Below, in pieces: positions 22,628 through 33,869 of a stretch of DNA of 64,000 nt. Both the position numbers and the translations under genes were made by a program. Each line of letters begins with the position of its first letter. Position 1 is the first letter of the stretch. A model generated the notes under the pieces. That model searched no databases and was not told where the DNA came from. It saw nothing but the letters and a program-made list of their open reading frames with translations. This DNA comes from Bedellia somnulentella (taxonomy: Eukaryota > Arthropoda > Insecta > Lepidoptera > Bedelliidae), in assembly GCA_963576735.1 (NCBI GenBank), contig OY755170.1, positions 21,374,875-21,438,874 of the forward strand, written 5' to 3'.

Positions 22628-23944
22628 ATCTTGTTTTATTCATTTCAATTGTTTTTTAAACTTTATGTAAAGCTTAAACGGTCATCATTTATGTTTTTAT
22701 AGTACAACTTTGTTCGTAGCGAAATATTTCAATCGTGAATCAAACCGATCATTATTATCCAATTCGGTCCTAAAGTTTAAAATATTACCAAAACAATTTT
22801 ATCAAGATTAATTTGATATATTGGTTACATTCTAAGCCAAACTAATTATTTACAAAATACTACTGATGACAAAAAAAATTGAGTTGGAGTTGAATGATAT
22901 ACTATCAGTTATATTTAAAACTAATAGTTTATTCTAGCCTTGCACGGGTACTGTTAAACCCTCCCTGCTCCCTTATGTCATTTAGAGTGATGTTAAATTA
23001 TCTATTTTTCAACAGAAGATTTTCGCCATAAATTGGTGAAAGTAATATTTTTTTGGGTTGTTTTAAAGACTGCTCATTACAGAAAGCAAGAACTCAAACA
23101 AATCTTTCTTATTTATATTATACGTATAGGTATTGAACAAGTTGTAGCTGTCTAGTATCGGCTTAGAATAGCATAACCTATTGCTTTTCGTGGATATTAC
23201 TTTTCCATGATCCTACGTGCACCTGAATCCTCACACTCAAAAGCGTGTTGGCGAGACCTTACGTAAGAAAACGCTGCGGAGGCCGTGCCATTCATACTAT
23301 TTTGACTACAAGTTTTCGCAGTGAATAAAACTGTCTATTCCTGAAAAATACTGCATACATATGTATGTATACTAACGGCTATAATTTTTTATAAGATGAT
23401 ATTGTAAGATAGTAGACATATAATATGAAAAAAGATGTTATACCATCATTTTCTCTACACATTTTATGTAACTTTGACCTCTATATTTTTGTTCTGGGTA
23501 AGACTAGAACAATAAAACGCCAGTCACCCACCAGGTGTTGCATAAGTCAAAAAAATGCAAACAATTGCACTAAAAATTTAACACATATTAAACACTACTA
23601 TTATTGTTTGTAAAAGATTGTGTTTTATAGCGATATGGCCAAATCAAGATATTCATTCATTGCACTTACTTCGCTGTGTTTACTACAACTTCGACTAGAT
23701 GGCGCTGGTAGTAGAATTTCTACATCGCGGTATGATTTCTTCTATGATGAAGTATATAAACTTTTTTGATAGTTTATTTACCGATGAAATTTCATTAAAT
23801 GATCTCAACTAACAATTTTTGTAGAGTCTGTTGTTAATTTAGGAGCAGACTTTTATTAAAGTTCAATTATATTGGTGTTTAGTGTGTAGTGTACTTCTGT
23901 TTTTATTTTGTAAGTACAACTTAATGTCTTTCATTCAGTATGGG
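22628..23944. other. Unit spacer
   Basis: Orthologous to 6604-6726 and 7079-8379 without the SINE-A. The Helitron 5' fragment is missing near 22881 (GACAAAAAAAATTGAG). No gene recognised. Confidence 0.55.
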
Positions 23945-24600
23945 ATACTAACTCTACATACATATAGTCACGGCTATAAATCCCTGGAAGGGGTAGCCAG
24001 AGCTTTGGAATAAGGAATTCCTCAGCCACTTTTGGAAGTAAAGTGGGGATAAGATGGTTGGTAACGGTAACAACCGTGATAGCCCAGTGGGTAGAACACT
24101 CGGTTATCGTGCAAACGACTAGTGTTCGAATCCTGGGTCGGGCCTACACCAATTTGTCTTTTCTAAAGACATATGTGTGGTTAATTTATCATGGTTGTTA
24201 ACGGTGAGGGAAAACATCGTGAGGAAACCCACATGGCTGAGTTGTACTTAGTCATGTGACAGTGTATTAATACAAAACGGCGATAGGCCTGCCCCCTATC
24301 ACGTGAGTACACTGTCCATGCAAAACGTGGGTACTCTGAACATCAGGTGACAAAGTCACGTGATGTTCAGAAGTATTAGTACCTCTGCCAACCCCTTCGG
24401 GGATATTCGGCGTGAACGTTTATGTTATGTATTATGTTAAGATGGTAAAATAAAGGTTGTTGGTGTTGGGTCTCCAAACCCATCGCCCAAAAATCCCTTA
24501 AAATCCTCAATAACATTAGTCGTCTCTTACGTACACTCACCGGAAGAACTGGGATAGTGCTATTCTAAACCGACACTACACACCTAACTCTACAATATGA
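23945..24600 (-). mobile_element. SINE-B interrupted by SINE-C
   Basis: Orthologue of the full-length SINE-B at 8389-8630, split by the plus-strand SINE-C insertion at 24058-24437. Confidence 0.85.
24050..24445 (+). mobile_element. SINE-C, full length with 8-bp TSD
   Basis: SINE-C body 24058-24437 between TAAGATGG at 24050-24057 and 24438-24445; copies 1 and 3 have the empty site. The head is tRNA-like (GATAGCCCAGTGGGTAGAAC as A box; GTTCGAATCC at 24124-24133 as B box). The body contains CACATGGCTGAGTTG and CCTATCACGTGAGTACAC. The 3' end CTCTGCCAACCCC...CGGCGTGA is similar to the RTE 3' end. Siblings: 28252-28647, 39780-40152. Confidence 0.93.
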
Positions 24601-25280
24601 TTAATATAACACATATAAATAACATCCAAGACTAAGAAATGCCATTTATGTCCATCACAACAATGGGCACTATAATGCGGCCCTAAATAAATTCCTCAAC
24701 CACTTTTGGAAGTTGAGTGAGGAAAAGGCGGTAAAATAAAGGCTTTTGGTGATGGGTCTCCAACCGCATCGCCCAAAAATCCAATAAAAACAAAAGGCAT
24801 TTATTTCACAAAATTAAGTAGTTTACAATGAATTGGTTTCGGTGTTTACCGCAGTAGGTTTCCCTGTGACGCAGCAAACAGGCTCTTTTAAATAACTAAG
24901 TAACATAACAATTATGTGCTGATGGCCATTTTTAATTTTGTTTCAAGTACAAAGATACAATTTTTTTTTTTGTTTTTGTAGGAATAGAAAAATAGAAAAA
25001 AGTTTTTAAAGAGAAAATAGTTCATTTTCTCATAATTACTAGCTATAACTTATCAGAACTCGTATTATGTGTGTGTTTGTGAGTGTATGAGTCTATGTGC
25101 GTGTTTGTGTGTGTGTGTGTGTGCGTGCTTGTGTGTGTGTGTGTTTGTGTGTGGGAGAGAGGGACATTATTTTTGCTTGTGGGTGTGTATGATATTGTAC
25201 CTATACGTCAATTGGTTTTTAATAGTAATTGCTCAACCTCGTTGTATGTTAACTCTTGTAGCCAGTTTGTGATAAGTATA
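24601..25280. other. Spacer, SINE-B fragment and GT microsatellite
   Basis: 24680-24785 is a minus-strand SINE-B fragment; 25066-25151 is the GT tract. Orthologous to 8731-9380. Stretch 24706-25080 occurs again at 26210-26585. Confidence 0.7.
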
Positions 25281-25368
25281 GATTTTAATTAAATAAGGTA
25301 GTTTTAAAGAAAGCTCAAAAGATAATTATTGTTTTTTTGGCCTTGTTTTTTGCATCTACCCAAATATG
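25281..25368 (+). mobile_element. LINE-D 3' UTR fragment
   Basis: Resembles the 3' UTR of LINE-D (compare 57590-57670): TAAATAAGGTAGTTTTAAAG followed by a T-rich stretch and CTACCCAAATATG. It directly abuts an RTE fragment. Confidence 0.55.
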
Positions 25369-25662
25369 GTTTGGGCACTTAGAGAAGATGGATGAAAATA
25401 AAGTAGCGAAAGAGATATACAGAGCCAATGCGGATGGGATTTTTACTAGAGGACGGCCTCGTACGTAAAACGTATCTAGATCAAAAAGAAAACGTTCTTA
25501 TAAAGGCGGGGGTCCGAAGTGAGAAGAATAAAAGAGCATGTATGAGAAAAATAATTAATGTAAGGGAAGCAAGAGAAGTTTGTCAAGATGGTACTAAGTG
25601 GTGATCGATAGTCTCTGCCAACCCCAATGGGAATAATGGGCGTGAGTATAAGTAAGTAAGTA
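25369..25662 (+). pseudogene. RTE 3' fragment, older subfamily
   Basis: Plus-strand remnant of the C-terminal region of RTE: WFGHLEKMDENKVAKEIYRA is readable, then a frameshift after RGRPR, then NVREAREVCQDGTKW. It ends in CTCTGCCAACCCCAATGG, GGGCGTGAG and an AAGT tandem tail. It differs more from the two young RTE copies than they do from each other. Confidence 0.75.
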
Positions 25663-25669
25663 AGTATTT

Positions 25670-26207
25670 AAAAAAAATAGCCTGGAGTCAAATCTTTTTC
25701 CACCTAGCCATTTCTTAAGGTTTGGGAACAAGTGGTAGTCGCTCGGAGCCAAATCTGGAGAATAGTGCGGATGAGGGAGCAATTCATAGCCCAATTCATG
25801 GATTTTTGCCATGGCAACTGCACATGTGTGCACCCTTGCATTGTCTTGTTGGAAAAGAACTTTCTTCTTGGCCAAATGAGGTCGGTTTTTTTTCAAATCG
25901 TTATTGAATCGGTCCAATAAGTTGGTATAATATTCCCCATTGATTGTTCATCCCTTTTGTAGGTAGTCAATGTGGATTATCCCGCGTGCATCCCAAAAAT
26001 CAGTCGACATAAGTTTATTGGCTGACAAACCCACCTTGGCCTTCTTTGGCGCCGATTCACCCTTAGAAACCCACTGTTTTGACTGTTGTTTGGTCTCTGG
26101 TGTGTTGTGATCCATGTTTCGACCACGGTTACAAAACGGCAAAAAACTCCTCCACATTGCGATTAAACAACGCCAAACCTTCCTGTGAAGTTGTTACACG
26201 ATTGCGA
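25670..26207 (-). pseudogene. Mariner transposase fragment (DD34D type)
   Basis: C-terminal half of a mariner transposase on the minus strand. Recognisable in order: NTPETKQQSKQWVSKGE, FWDARGIIHIDYLQKG, LFQQDNARVH (second catalytic Asp) and PHYSPDLAPSDYHLFPNLKK with the third Asp 34 residues later. The first catalytic motif (usually GDETW) reads VVETW in its frame, and the frame is broken at the ETW site and after YLQKG. No terminal inverted repeats seen. This is a different mariner lineage from 62674-63967. Confidence 0.88.
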
Positions 26208-26585
26208 TATCAACCACTTTTGGAAGTTGAGTGAGGAAAAGGCGGGCAAATAAAGGCTTTTGGTGATGGGTCTCCAACCGCAACGCCCAAAAATCCAATA
26301 AAAACAAAAGGCATTTATTCACAAAATTAAGTAGTTTACAATGAATTGGTTTCGGTGTTTACCGCAGTAGGTTTCCCTGTGACGCAGAAAACAGGCTCTT
26401 TTAAATAACTAAGTAACATAACAATTATGTGCTGATTGCCATTTTTAATTTTGTTTCAAGTACAAAGATACATTTTTTTTTGTTTTTGTAGAAATAGAAA
26501 AATAGAAAAAAGTTTTTAAAGAGAAAATAGTTCATTTTCTCATAATTACTAGCTATAATTTATCAGAACTCGTATTATGTGTGTG
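26208..26585. repeat. Second copy of 24706-25080
   Basis: Repeats the SINE-B fragment and adjoining spacer found at 24706-25080, ending at the start of the GT tract. LINE-R, expected here, is absent. The arrangement suggests a local duplication or unequal exchange that replaced the LINE-R region with the LINE-D/RTE/mariner patchwork. Confidence 0.75.
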
Positions 26586-26796
26586 AGTGAGTGAGAACAA
26601 CATGAGAAAGACACAAAAAGACAAAATGGTTTAGAGCTCGGTCTATTCACTGTAAGCGGATAGCGCCGATTTTCAGCTCTGACCACGACTTAAAGCTAAC
26701 TTAAAACTAACTTAAGACTAAGTGCACGAACACAGATGCACACACATAAACAGATACATTAATCCTTACACACACATTCATTCGTGCAAGCATTCT

Positions 26797-26832
<36 letters not shown>

Positions 26833-27014
26833 ACAGAGGCATTTAATTTAAATAAAGATTAAATATGTAAATAAATTAATAGAATATAATAAATAAAGAA
26901 TAAATCAATTAATAGATAGATATACATATTATGGATAGAAAAGTAAAAGTTTATTGATAGAAAACATAAAATAAAAATATTTTTTAAACTAAATATATAA
27001 GACAAATATAAAAA
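26586..27014. other. Spacer with CA microsatellite
   Basis: Orthologous to 10330-10764; CA tract at about 26799-26828. It continues into LINE-J without the H2 insertion of copy 1. Confidence 0.6.
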
Positions 27015-28690
27015 TATAATACATAGATAAGTGTATAGCGCTAAGCAGAGGAAGCCCTCATTCGAATTTCATAGTTAAAGCACAACCATACCGTACAGCG
27101 AATTCGTTACACTGTGATGTAATTAACCATGTGCGAAGTTTTTTCCGAAAACACTGAATTGATTGAACATTTTTGATAGGTGGTGGGATGTCATTCCAGT
27201 ATTTTATTATACAATATCGGTGCTATTGTATCAAAATGACGGCGGGCAAAAGCTGAGTTATATTTGGGAACGGGAACACACGCTATTCTTTTATTGCTAT
27301 TCGGAATAGAGGGTATAATAATTTTATGGTAATTCATTAACGCCTGTGTGATGTATAGCTTTCTAACGGTTAGAACATTGGCTTTTTCGTATATAAGTCG
27401 GATGTAGGGTGCCTATAAAGTAACTTGAGTATGATTTTTAAAAGGGCACGTTGGGCTCTTTCTAACTCTATCATGTAAGTCTTGCCAGCACCGCCCCAAC
27501 ACGTTAAATAATATGTAATAATGCATTGGTATAGGCATTTGTAAGTAGAAAGCAGGAGACTAATGTCCGCAGCTATTCTGAGGCTTTTGAAAACATGGAA
27601 CAGCTTCCGAGTTCTAGCAGTGACTGACTGGATGTGTTTATTTCACCGAAGGTGTTAGTCGATAAATTATTCCTAAATATTTAATTTCCTGGACTCGATT
27701 TCCGACGGCACAGTCGCAGTTGTGGCTGATGTCTTGCACATTCCTGTTACATGGATAAGTATGGATAACTAGTTGGAAATTGTCTTTTGGGAGTGATATG
27801 GCTGATTTTGTAAAGCAAATATACTTTGTTTTTAAAGCGTTCAGAGTAAGCAGATTATTCTCCAGCCACGAAGTTATATAGCACAACCCTCTCTCTGCTA
27901 ACTCCTTTACTTTGAGCCACGTTTTAGAGTGAAAAAGAACGACGGTGTCATCAGCAAACATAATAATCTCTGCACCTTCTATCTCTAAGTTGCAGAGGCT
28001 GTTGATATATAGCAGAAAAAGAGTCGGGCCAAGAGAACTTCCCTGCGGGATTCCGCAGTTGCAGTTATTTTTGGCCTCCGATTCTGAATTTCCTGCTTTT
28101 ACAGCCTGTTCTCTACTTGACAGATATTCCCGGAACCAGTCATGTACAGTACCACGTTTACCTAAATTTTCCATTCTTTTTAGCAGAATAGCTAAAGAAA
28201 CCGTATCAAATGCTTTTTGCAGGTATAAAAAAATACCTTCACATTTTTTGAAGCAACCGTGATAGCCAAGTGGGTAGAACACTCGGTTATCGTGCAAACG
28301 ACTAGTGTTCAAATCCTAGGTCGGGCCTACACCAATTTGTCTTTTCTAAAGACATATGTGTGGTTAATTTATCATGGTTGTTAACGGTGAGGGAAAACAT
28401 CGTGAGGAAACCCACATGGCTGAGTTGTACTTAGTCATGTGACAGTGTATTCGTACAAAACGGCGATAGGCTTGCCCCCTATCACGTGAGTACACCGTCC
28501 ATGCAAAACGTGGGTACTCTGAACGCCAGGTGACAATGTCACGTGATGTTCAGAAGTATTAGTACCTCTGCCAACCCCTTCGGGGATATTCGGCGTGAAC
28601 GTTTATGTTATAATTATTTAATATTTATTAAATAATAATTATTAATAATTTTTTGATCTTGATATACGTGATTAGCTATTGAAAATGTTA
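27015..28690 (-). pseudogene. LINE-J copy 2, interrupted by SINE-C
   Basis: Orthologue of 14305-15555. The main frame (27638-28250) keeps GIPQGSSLGPTLFLLYINS and FADDTVVLF; motif A again has Tyr for Asp (FLYLQKAFDTVS). The open frame reads leftward out of SINE-C from 28312, so its first roughly 20 residues are SINE-derived and meaningless. The C-terminal region 27230-27480 is in other frames. Confidence 0.85.
28243..28656 (+). mobile_element. SINE-C with 9-bp TSD, inside LINE-J
   Basis: Body 28252-28647 between ATTTTTTGA at 28243-28251 and 28648-28656. Copies 1 and 3 lack it. It has the same tRNA-like head and RTE-like 3' end as 24058-24437, plus a longer TTATTTAATA-type tail. Confidence 0.92.
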
Positions 28691-29540
28691 AAAAGCCCCA
28701 ATAACCTTAGTCGCCTCTTACGACACCCGCGGGTAGAAAGGGGTAGCGACATTCTAAGCCGGCACTACACGGCTAAAAATACTGCTTTAAATAAAACTAG
28801 GCCCAAGTCTCAGCAGTAGTATTTTAAGTTTAAGTAATTTAAGTAAGATATTAATGATTACGATGAAACTAAATTAGTCGGATTTTATTAGTGTTTAACA
28901 CAGATATCTTACTTGGATAAATAAAATGAGCTGATTTTACGGCAATGCTTAAAGCGTTTGTTTATAATGGAGCTGCAGCCGTATTTAATTACGGTTCGGA
29001 TGCTCAGACTTGAATTTAAACTGCATTTTGAAAGGCAACCGATGAAAAGAACAGAATCCCAATTGGATTTGCAATTCTCTCAAATTCAGTTACTGGCGAG
29101 AAGCGCTGGAAATGGGACGACCGGTGGTGGCTGAACTGAATTTCGATACCGTTTAATTAGTTCCGTTCAAAAAGTGAGACCATTTCGTTTGTTGTAAGAT
29201 TTCAGATCAAAAGATAAGACGACGAATCGTTTCGGTTAAGAGCTGATCAACTTTGTACTGCAAGTCCATTGCGTTAATCTACTCAGTTTAATAATGGTAA
29301 TTAATTTAATGGTATTTTATCCATATTTTTACAAAAAAACACAACACTAAAGTGTGTATGCTCAGAATGTCGATTTCTTTAAATCTCTCTCATTTCCTTG
29401 CACATCGACAGAAAAGCGGTTCGCATAAATCGAAATAGTGATTTTTCACGAGCAAGATTTAATAAAAATATGTTTTTGCTATCGTACAGTTTTGGATTTC
29501 GAAGGGTTTTTTTTACTTATCAATTAAGCAAATTAAAAAT
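28691..29540. other. SINE-B 5' fragment and unit spacer
   Basis: 28691-28780 is the minus-strand SINE-B 5' fragment; the rest is the conserved noncoding spacer of 15641-16399. Confidence 0.55.
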
Positions 29541-29620
29541 TTCGACATCAGCGGGACTCGAACCCGCAACCTCGGGTATACGCTCCCGTCGCTCTGCCAA
29601 CTGAGCTATGGGTACATAAC
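29541..29620 (-). other. tRNA-like segment, most complete of its type
   Basis: On the minus strand it has TAGCTCAGTTGGCAGAGC (D-arm, A box), CGGG...CCCG as a possible anticodon arm, and GCGGGTTCGAGTCCCGC (T-arm, B box). The acceptor ends do not pair and the anticodon loop is irregular, so I treat it as tRNA-derived repeat, not as a working tRNA gene. Confidence 0.6.
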
Positions 29621-30280
29621 ATATCACATGTCATCATGTCATCATGTCATGTGACCACTCGCGCGAAAACTGTGTATTTGCTTGTTTCTTTACACCTTAC
29701 TGGCTTTTTTTGTTGAACAGCGTGCGGTTGTTTCTGATGATGATGTTTGAATTTATTATTCCAGAAGAATAGAAATAAAAAAAAATATAAGAGTTTTTAA
29801 TTGCCACCAGATCGTAAACGTAGGTTGGGTACACCCAGAAGTGTGGTTGGGGTCTGCGAAAGAGGGCTTTAAGTACTGTGATTTAGAAATATGACAGCGG
29901 AGAGGAAGATGTGGCTGTACTTGTAACAATACATGGTATATATAAAACAGGAATAAAACATAAGTCAGGAAGATGATGCTGAAAAGAAATTGCAATAAAG
30001 ATATTAGTCACTTTTAATCATTCATATCTTACGACGCAGTCATGCGATTAACTGATTATTGGATACTTATAAATGAAGAAATCATTATAAAAAAAATCGG
30101 TGGTAGGAAACGCTAACACTTCTTAAAAAGTGTAAGTGAAACAAACAAAAGAACAATTTCGCACTAGAAGCCTCTTAACACTTCAAGCTCAATTGTCAGA
30201 GCGATGGGGGCGTATACCCGGAGGTAGTGGGCTCGATCCCTGCTTATGACGAAATTTTTCTATCCTTTATTTACTAAAAA
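29621..30280. other. Spacer with ATGTCATC tract and a second tRNA-like remnant
   Basis: 29620-29650 has a short TCATCATG tandem. 30175-30260 is a plus-strand degenerate tRNA-like segment (GCGTATACCCGGAGG, GGGCTCGATCCCTGC). Conserved in copy 3 (51306-51969), absent from copy 1. No gene. Confidence 0.55.
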
Positions 30281-30600
30281 CTAGCTTTTTGCCCGTGAAC
30301 TCGTCCGCGTGGACTACATTTTGTGCATCTGGTTTACATCCAAAATACCGAAACACTATCTCAACATCTGTAATATACATTTATATTCCCGCGGGCGTTG
30401 TAAAGGACATTGAGGCTTTATAAGTGATTGTTAGGCGATGCAGTTGGTGACCCATCACTACCAAGCTTTGTTTAACTACCTATTCCCCAATCTATTTCAA
30501 AAGTGGATGAAGAAATACTATCTCTGAAGTTATGGCTACCCTTTTATGGGATTTATGGCCGTTAGTTATTTCCTCATGAATGATTGATATATGAATTTCA
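30281..30600 (-). mobile_element. H2-family 3' end with SINE-B
   Basis: Minus-strand end of the H2 family: the plus strand reads A then CTAGCTTTTTGCCCG. 30410-30570 is a worn plus-strand SINE-B. At about 30605 a deletion joins it to sequence equivalent to 53175 in copy 3. Confidence 0.6.
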
Positions 30601-30831
30601 TAAGTTTCATTAATATTATTTTTATTCGGACTTCTCACTATACGTTTTTAAAATTTCAAGGCAATCGGTTCAGTAGTTAGGACGTGAAAACGGAACAAAC
30701 AAACAAACAAACTCACTATGCTCACTACGATTTTTTATATTATTAAAATAAACATTCTTATTACATATACATACATACATATTCTCACGCCGTTAGTTCC
30801 CATTGGGGTAGGCAGAGACTATCGATCGCCA

Positions 30832-32964
30832 CTATGTACGATCCTGGCAAACCTCTCTAGCTTCATTCACATCCATCAATCTTTTCATACATGCTCTTTT
30901 ATTCTTCGTACTTCGGACACCTGCCTTTTTGAGCACATTTTCTATTTGATCTAAATGTGTCCTCCGAGGTCGTCCTCTACTAACATTACCTTCCACATTG
31001 GCTCTATAGATCTCTTTCACCACTTTACTGACATCCATCCTCTCTATGTGCCCAAACCATCTCAACATTCCTTTTTCTATCTTTCTTACAATATCATCTT
31101 TTACACCACACCTTTCACGGATCACATCATTCCTCACACGATCACATAACCTTACATTACAAACTTTTCTGAGGGATCTCATTTCTACTGCATTCACTCT
31201 GCTTTCATGCTTCTTCTGCCACACCCAACATTCACTGCCACACATAAGCGTAGGAACGAGGACAGCATCATGCACAGCCATTCGGGCCTTTTCGGACTCC
31301 GAATGACTAGACATGAGACTATCCAGTGCTCCATTTACCGCATTACCCTTTTTTACTCTTCTTTCAATATCTTCATCACACTTTCCATCCCTAGTAAACA
31401 AACTTCCCAGATATACGAACTCTTTCACTTGTTCCACTTTCTTACCATTGATCTCAATCACGCATTCAGTCATATTCTCCTCTCTCTCGAAAACCATTAT
31501 TTTGGTTTTATCCACATTCACTCTTATCCCTTTTCTTTCAAACGACGAACATGCAATATTCATCATCTCTTGCAACTCTTCAACCGACGATGCAAGTAAC
31601 ACTTGATCATCAGCATATAAGAGGCATTTGATGACGAATCCACCCATTCTCAGTCCATAATCACTTTCACGCAACTCTATCAGACAGTCATCCATGAACA
31701 AGTTGAAGAGCCACGGAGAAGCTACACATCCCTGTCGGACACCCCTAGAGATACCGAACCAGTCTGTGTTTTCCCCGTTTATTCTTACACATGCACTAGA
31801 ATCCTCATAGAGTGATACCAATGCACGTATAAGTTGGCTCCCCAAGCCGAACTTGGATAACACCTCCCACAAATACTTCCTTACCACCCTATCATACGCC
31901 TTCTCTAAATCTATGAAGGAGCAATACACCTTTCGATTCTTGGCTAAGAACTTTTCAGTGATGTTCCTTAAAGAGAGGATTTGATCCATACATCCCATTC
32001 CCTTTCTAAATCCTGCTTGCACATCCCAAATTTTGTCATCTGTTTCATTCATCACTCTTTCAATCAATACCTTTGCATACAATTTACCGACAACACTGAG
32101 TAGGCTGATTCCGCGGTAGTTTTTAGCTTCCTGGTGTGTCCCTTTTCCTTTATATAAGGGCACAATTACTGCCCTGCACCAATCTCGAGGTACTTTACCA
32201 CTCGACCAACACTTTTGAAAAAGGAAGTACAGCCAGGAAGCCACCAACCCTTTACCAGCCCTCAGCATTTCGATACTTATCCTATCATACCCTGCCGCTT
32301 TCCCTAGTTTCATACTTTTCATTGCTTTCATTATTTCTTCCATACTGATCTCACTGTCACTAAAGTCACCCATAACGTCGTTCCAATCAACATTACTGCC
32401 GATTGGCGAAGAAATGGATGTATCCTCTTTTTCAAAGAGTCCCTCAAAATAGTTCTTCCATACTCGTCTTATGCTACTTTCATCCGTCGTCAATTCACCC
32501 TGTTCATCTCTCACAACATACACTCTCGTGTTTTGGGAAACTCCCTTTTCTTTCCGGATATATTTCCAGAACAACTTTTGGTTATTCCGGAAATTATCAG
32601 AGAGTTTCCTCTCAAACCATTCTATCAGATCACGCTTTTTCTTTTCTATTTTCTTCTTAACCTCATTCTTAACTCTCTTATATCCATCTTCACTATTCTT
32701 CACTACATCATTTGTTACTCTCGCATCCATTCGTTTACTAGCTTTAATCGCTAGTAAATCTAACCAAGCTTTCTTCTTATCTCCAACTGCCTCTTTCACA
32801 TCTTTATCCCACCAACTTGTTGGTGGTCTATTTGTTCTTTTACTCAATCCACATACTTCCGTCGCACATTCAACCATTGACGATTTGAGCACATCCCATA
32901 CTTCTTCTATTTCCAATTCATCCTTCATCTCCACGCAACTTAGCCTGTCGTCCAATTTCTTCAT
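30832..32964 (-). CDS. RTE reverse transcriptase (710 aa)
   Basis: RNA-dependent DNA polymerase that copies the element RNA at a nicked target. Residues about 1-180 form the linker after the endonuclease; fingers and palm follow with NYRGISLLSV (about 282-291), motif A FIDLEKAYD (350-358, Asp 352), GVRQGCVASPWLF (408-420) and catalytic YADD (450-453). The C-terminus has RWFGHIERM and VSRGRPRR. All catalytic residues are present. Its ATG overlaps the stop of the upstream endonuclease frame as ATGA, with an in-frame TAA two codons upstream. RTE proteins are normally one fused polypeptide of about 1000 residues, so this is either a disabling frame change or coupled translation. Confidence 0.92.
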   Translation of the reverse strand: MKKLDDRLSCVEMKDELEIEEVWDVLKSSMVECATEVCGLSKRTNRPPTSWWDKDVKEAVGDKKKAWLDLLAIKASKRMDARVTNDVVKNSEDGYKRVKNEVKKKIEKKKRDLIEWFERKLSDNFRNNQKLFWKYIRKEKGVSQNTRVYVVRDEQGELTTDESSIRRVWKNYFEGLFEKEDTSISSPIGSNVDWNDVMGDFSDSEISMEEIMKAMKSMKLGKAAGYDRISIEMLRAGKGLVASWLYFLFQKCWSSGKVPRDWCRAVIVPLYKGKGTHQEAKNYRGISLLSVVGKLYAKVLIERVMNETDDKIWDVQAGFRKGMGCMDQILSLRNITEKFLAKNRKVYCSFIDLEKAYDRVVRKYLWEVLSKFGLGSQLIRALVSLYEDSSACVRINGENTDWFGISRGVRQGCVASPWLFNLFMDDCLIELRESDYGLRMGGFVIKCLLYADDQVLLASSVEELQEMMNIACSSFERKGIRVNVDKTKIMVFEREENMTECVIEINGKKVEQVKEFVYLGSLFTRDGKCDEDIERRVKKGNAVNGALDSLMSSHSESEKARMAVHDAVLVPTLMCGSECWVWQKKHESRVNAVEMRSLRKVCNVRLCDRVRNDVIRERCGVKDDIVRKIEKGMLRWFGHIERMDVSKVVKEIYRANVEGNVSRGRPRRTHLDQIENVLKKAGVRSTKNKRACMKRLMDVNEAREVCQDRT

Positions 32965-33869
32965 ATATTAATCTCTAATATTTTCATCCTCTTCCAATTT
33001 CTCCACACTTTGGCCCTGTGACGCCAACGCTTGCACAGTCCCCTCAATCGTGATAACACGAGGAAGTGATCTGTGCCAACGTTAATGCCCCTGTAGACTC
33101 TAGTGTCAACAACCTTTGCTCTTAGCCTTTCATTCACTATCACAAAATCTATCATACTTCTCTCGCTTCCCCTCCGTCCAGTATACATATGGATATCTTT
33201 GTGTTCAAACAACGTGTTCGTAACACAAAAATTCCTCCCCAAACATACATCAATCACTTTCTCCCCATTCTCGTTCACTCTTTTATCACCAAACTTTCCT
33301 AAAACTCTTTCACAACCGTTGCGTGACACCTCAACCCAACCATTAAAATCTCCTAACATAACAATTCTCTCATTCTGATCACACCCATTCGCAACATCGT
33401 CTAACAAATTCCAAAACTCCTCCCTCTCGGATAGTGATTTGGACATGTCCGGAGCATACACGCAAATTATGCGCAACCGGAACAGCCCTACTTTCACCTT
33501 TATCCAGATGAGCCTTGGACTCACACATGCATAATCTTTCATGCACTTAGCCATCCTTTCAGATATTAGAAGTCCCACGCCTTGGCAAGCTCTGTCACTC
33601 TCGGCAACTCCCGAACAGATAGCTGTAAATGGGCCAAGTTGTGAAACCTCTTTTTCCTTGCGCTTCGTTTCATTTACACACAGAACATCTAGGTTTCTTT
33701 CTTCCATAATCAAACATACTTCATCTAATTTTTCATGCATCCCTCCACACACAATTATCGTACCAAAGCGGGTCTCTTCAGCCCACTTTTCGCCCCGCGA
33801 GGAACCACGGCGTGATAGGTGGCGAGCCACATCGCCGCCATCGTGTTTTATTTTTCTTTGGAAACACAT
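32961..33869 (-). CDS. RTE apurinic-type endonuclease (302 aa)
   Basis: Nicks genomic DNA to prime reverse transcription. Conserved residues of the exonuclease/endonuclease/phosphatase fold are visible: VNETK (Glu 67), GDFNGWV (Asp 174, Asn 176), MIDFVIV (Asp 241) and GTDHFLV (Asp 267, His 268). The first residues before about 35 are basic and low in similarity, so the true start may lie internally. The frame runs into the start of the reverse transcriptase frame (4-bp ATGA overlap). Similar domains are widely annotated as craniofacial development protein 2-like because of RTE relatedness. Confidence 0.9.
   Translation of the reverse strand: MCFQRKIKHDGGDVARHLSRRGSSRGEKWAEETRFGTIIVCGGMHEKLDEVCLIMEERNLDVLCVNETKRKEKEVSQLGPFTAICSGVAESDRACQGVGLLISERMAKCMKDYACVSPRLIWIKVKVGLFRLRIICVYAPDMSKSLSEREEFWNLLDDVANGCDQNERIVMLGDFNGWVEVSRNGCERVLGKFGDKRVNENGEKVIDVCLGRNFCVTNTLFEHKDIHMYTGRRGSERSMIDFVIVNERLRAKVVDTRVYRGINVGTDHFLVLSRLRGLCKRWRHRAKVWRNWKRMKILEINI

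Noticed and set aside
25069..25292. Cys/Val-rich open frames over the GT tract
   Set aside because: Translation of a microsatellite, not a gene.
28250..28312. Apparent N-terminal extension of the LINE-J frame
   Set aside because: It reads through the inserted SINE-C, so the fusion is accidental.
29541..29620. Possible tRNA gene
   Set aside because: A and B boxes and the T-arm are good, but the acceptor arms do not pair, the anticodon loop is irregular, and it belongs to a repeat family.
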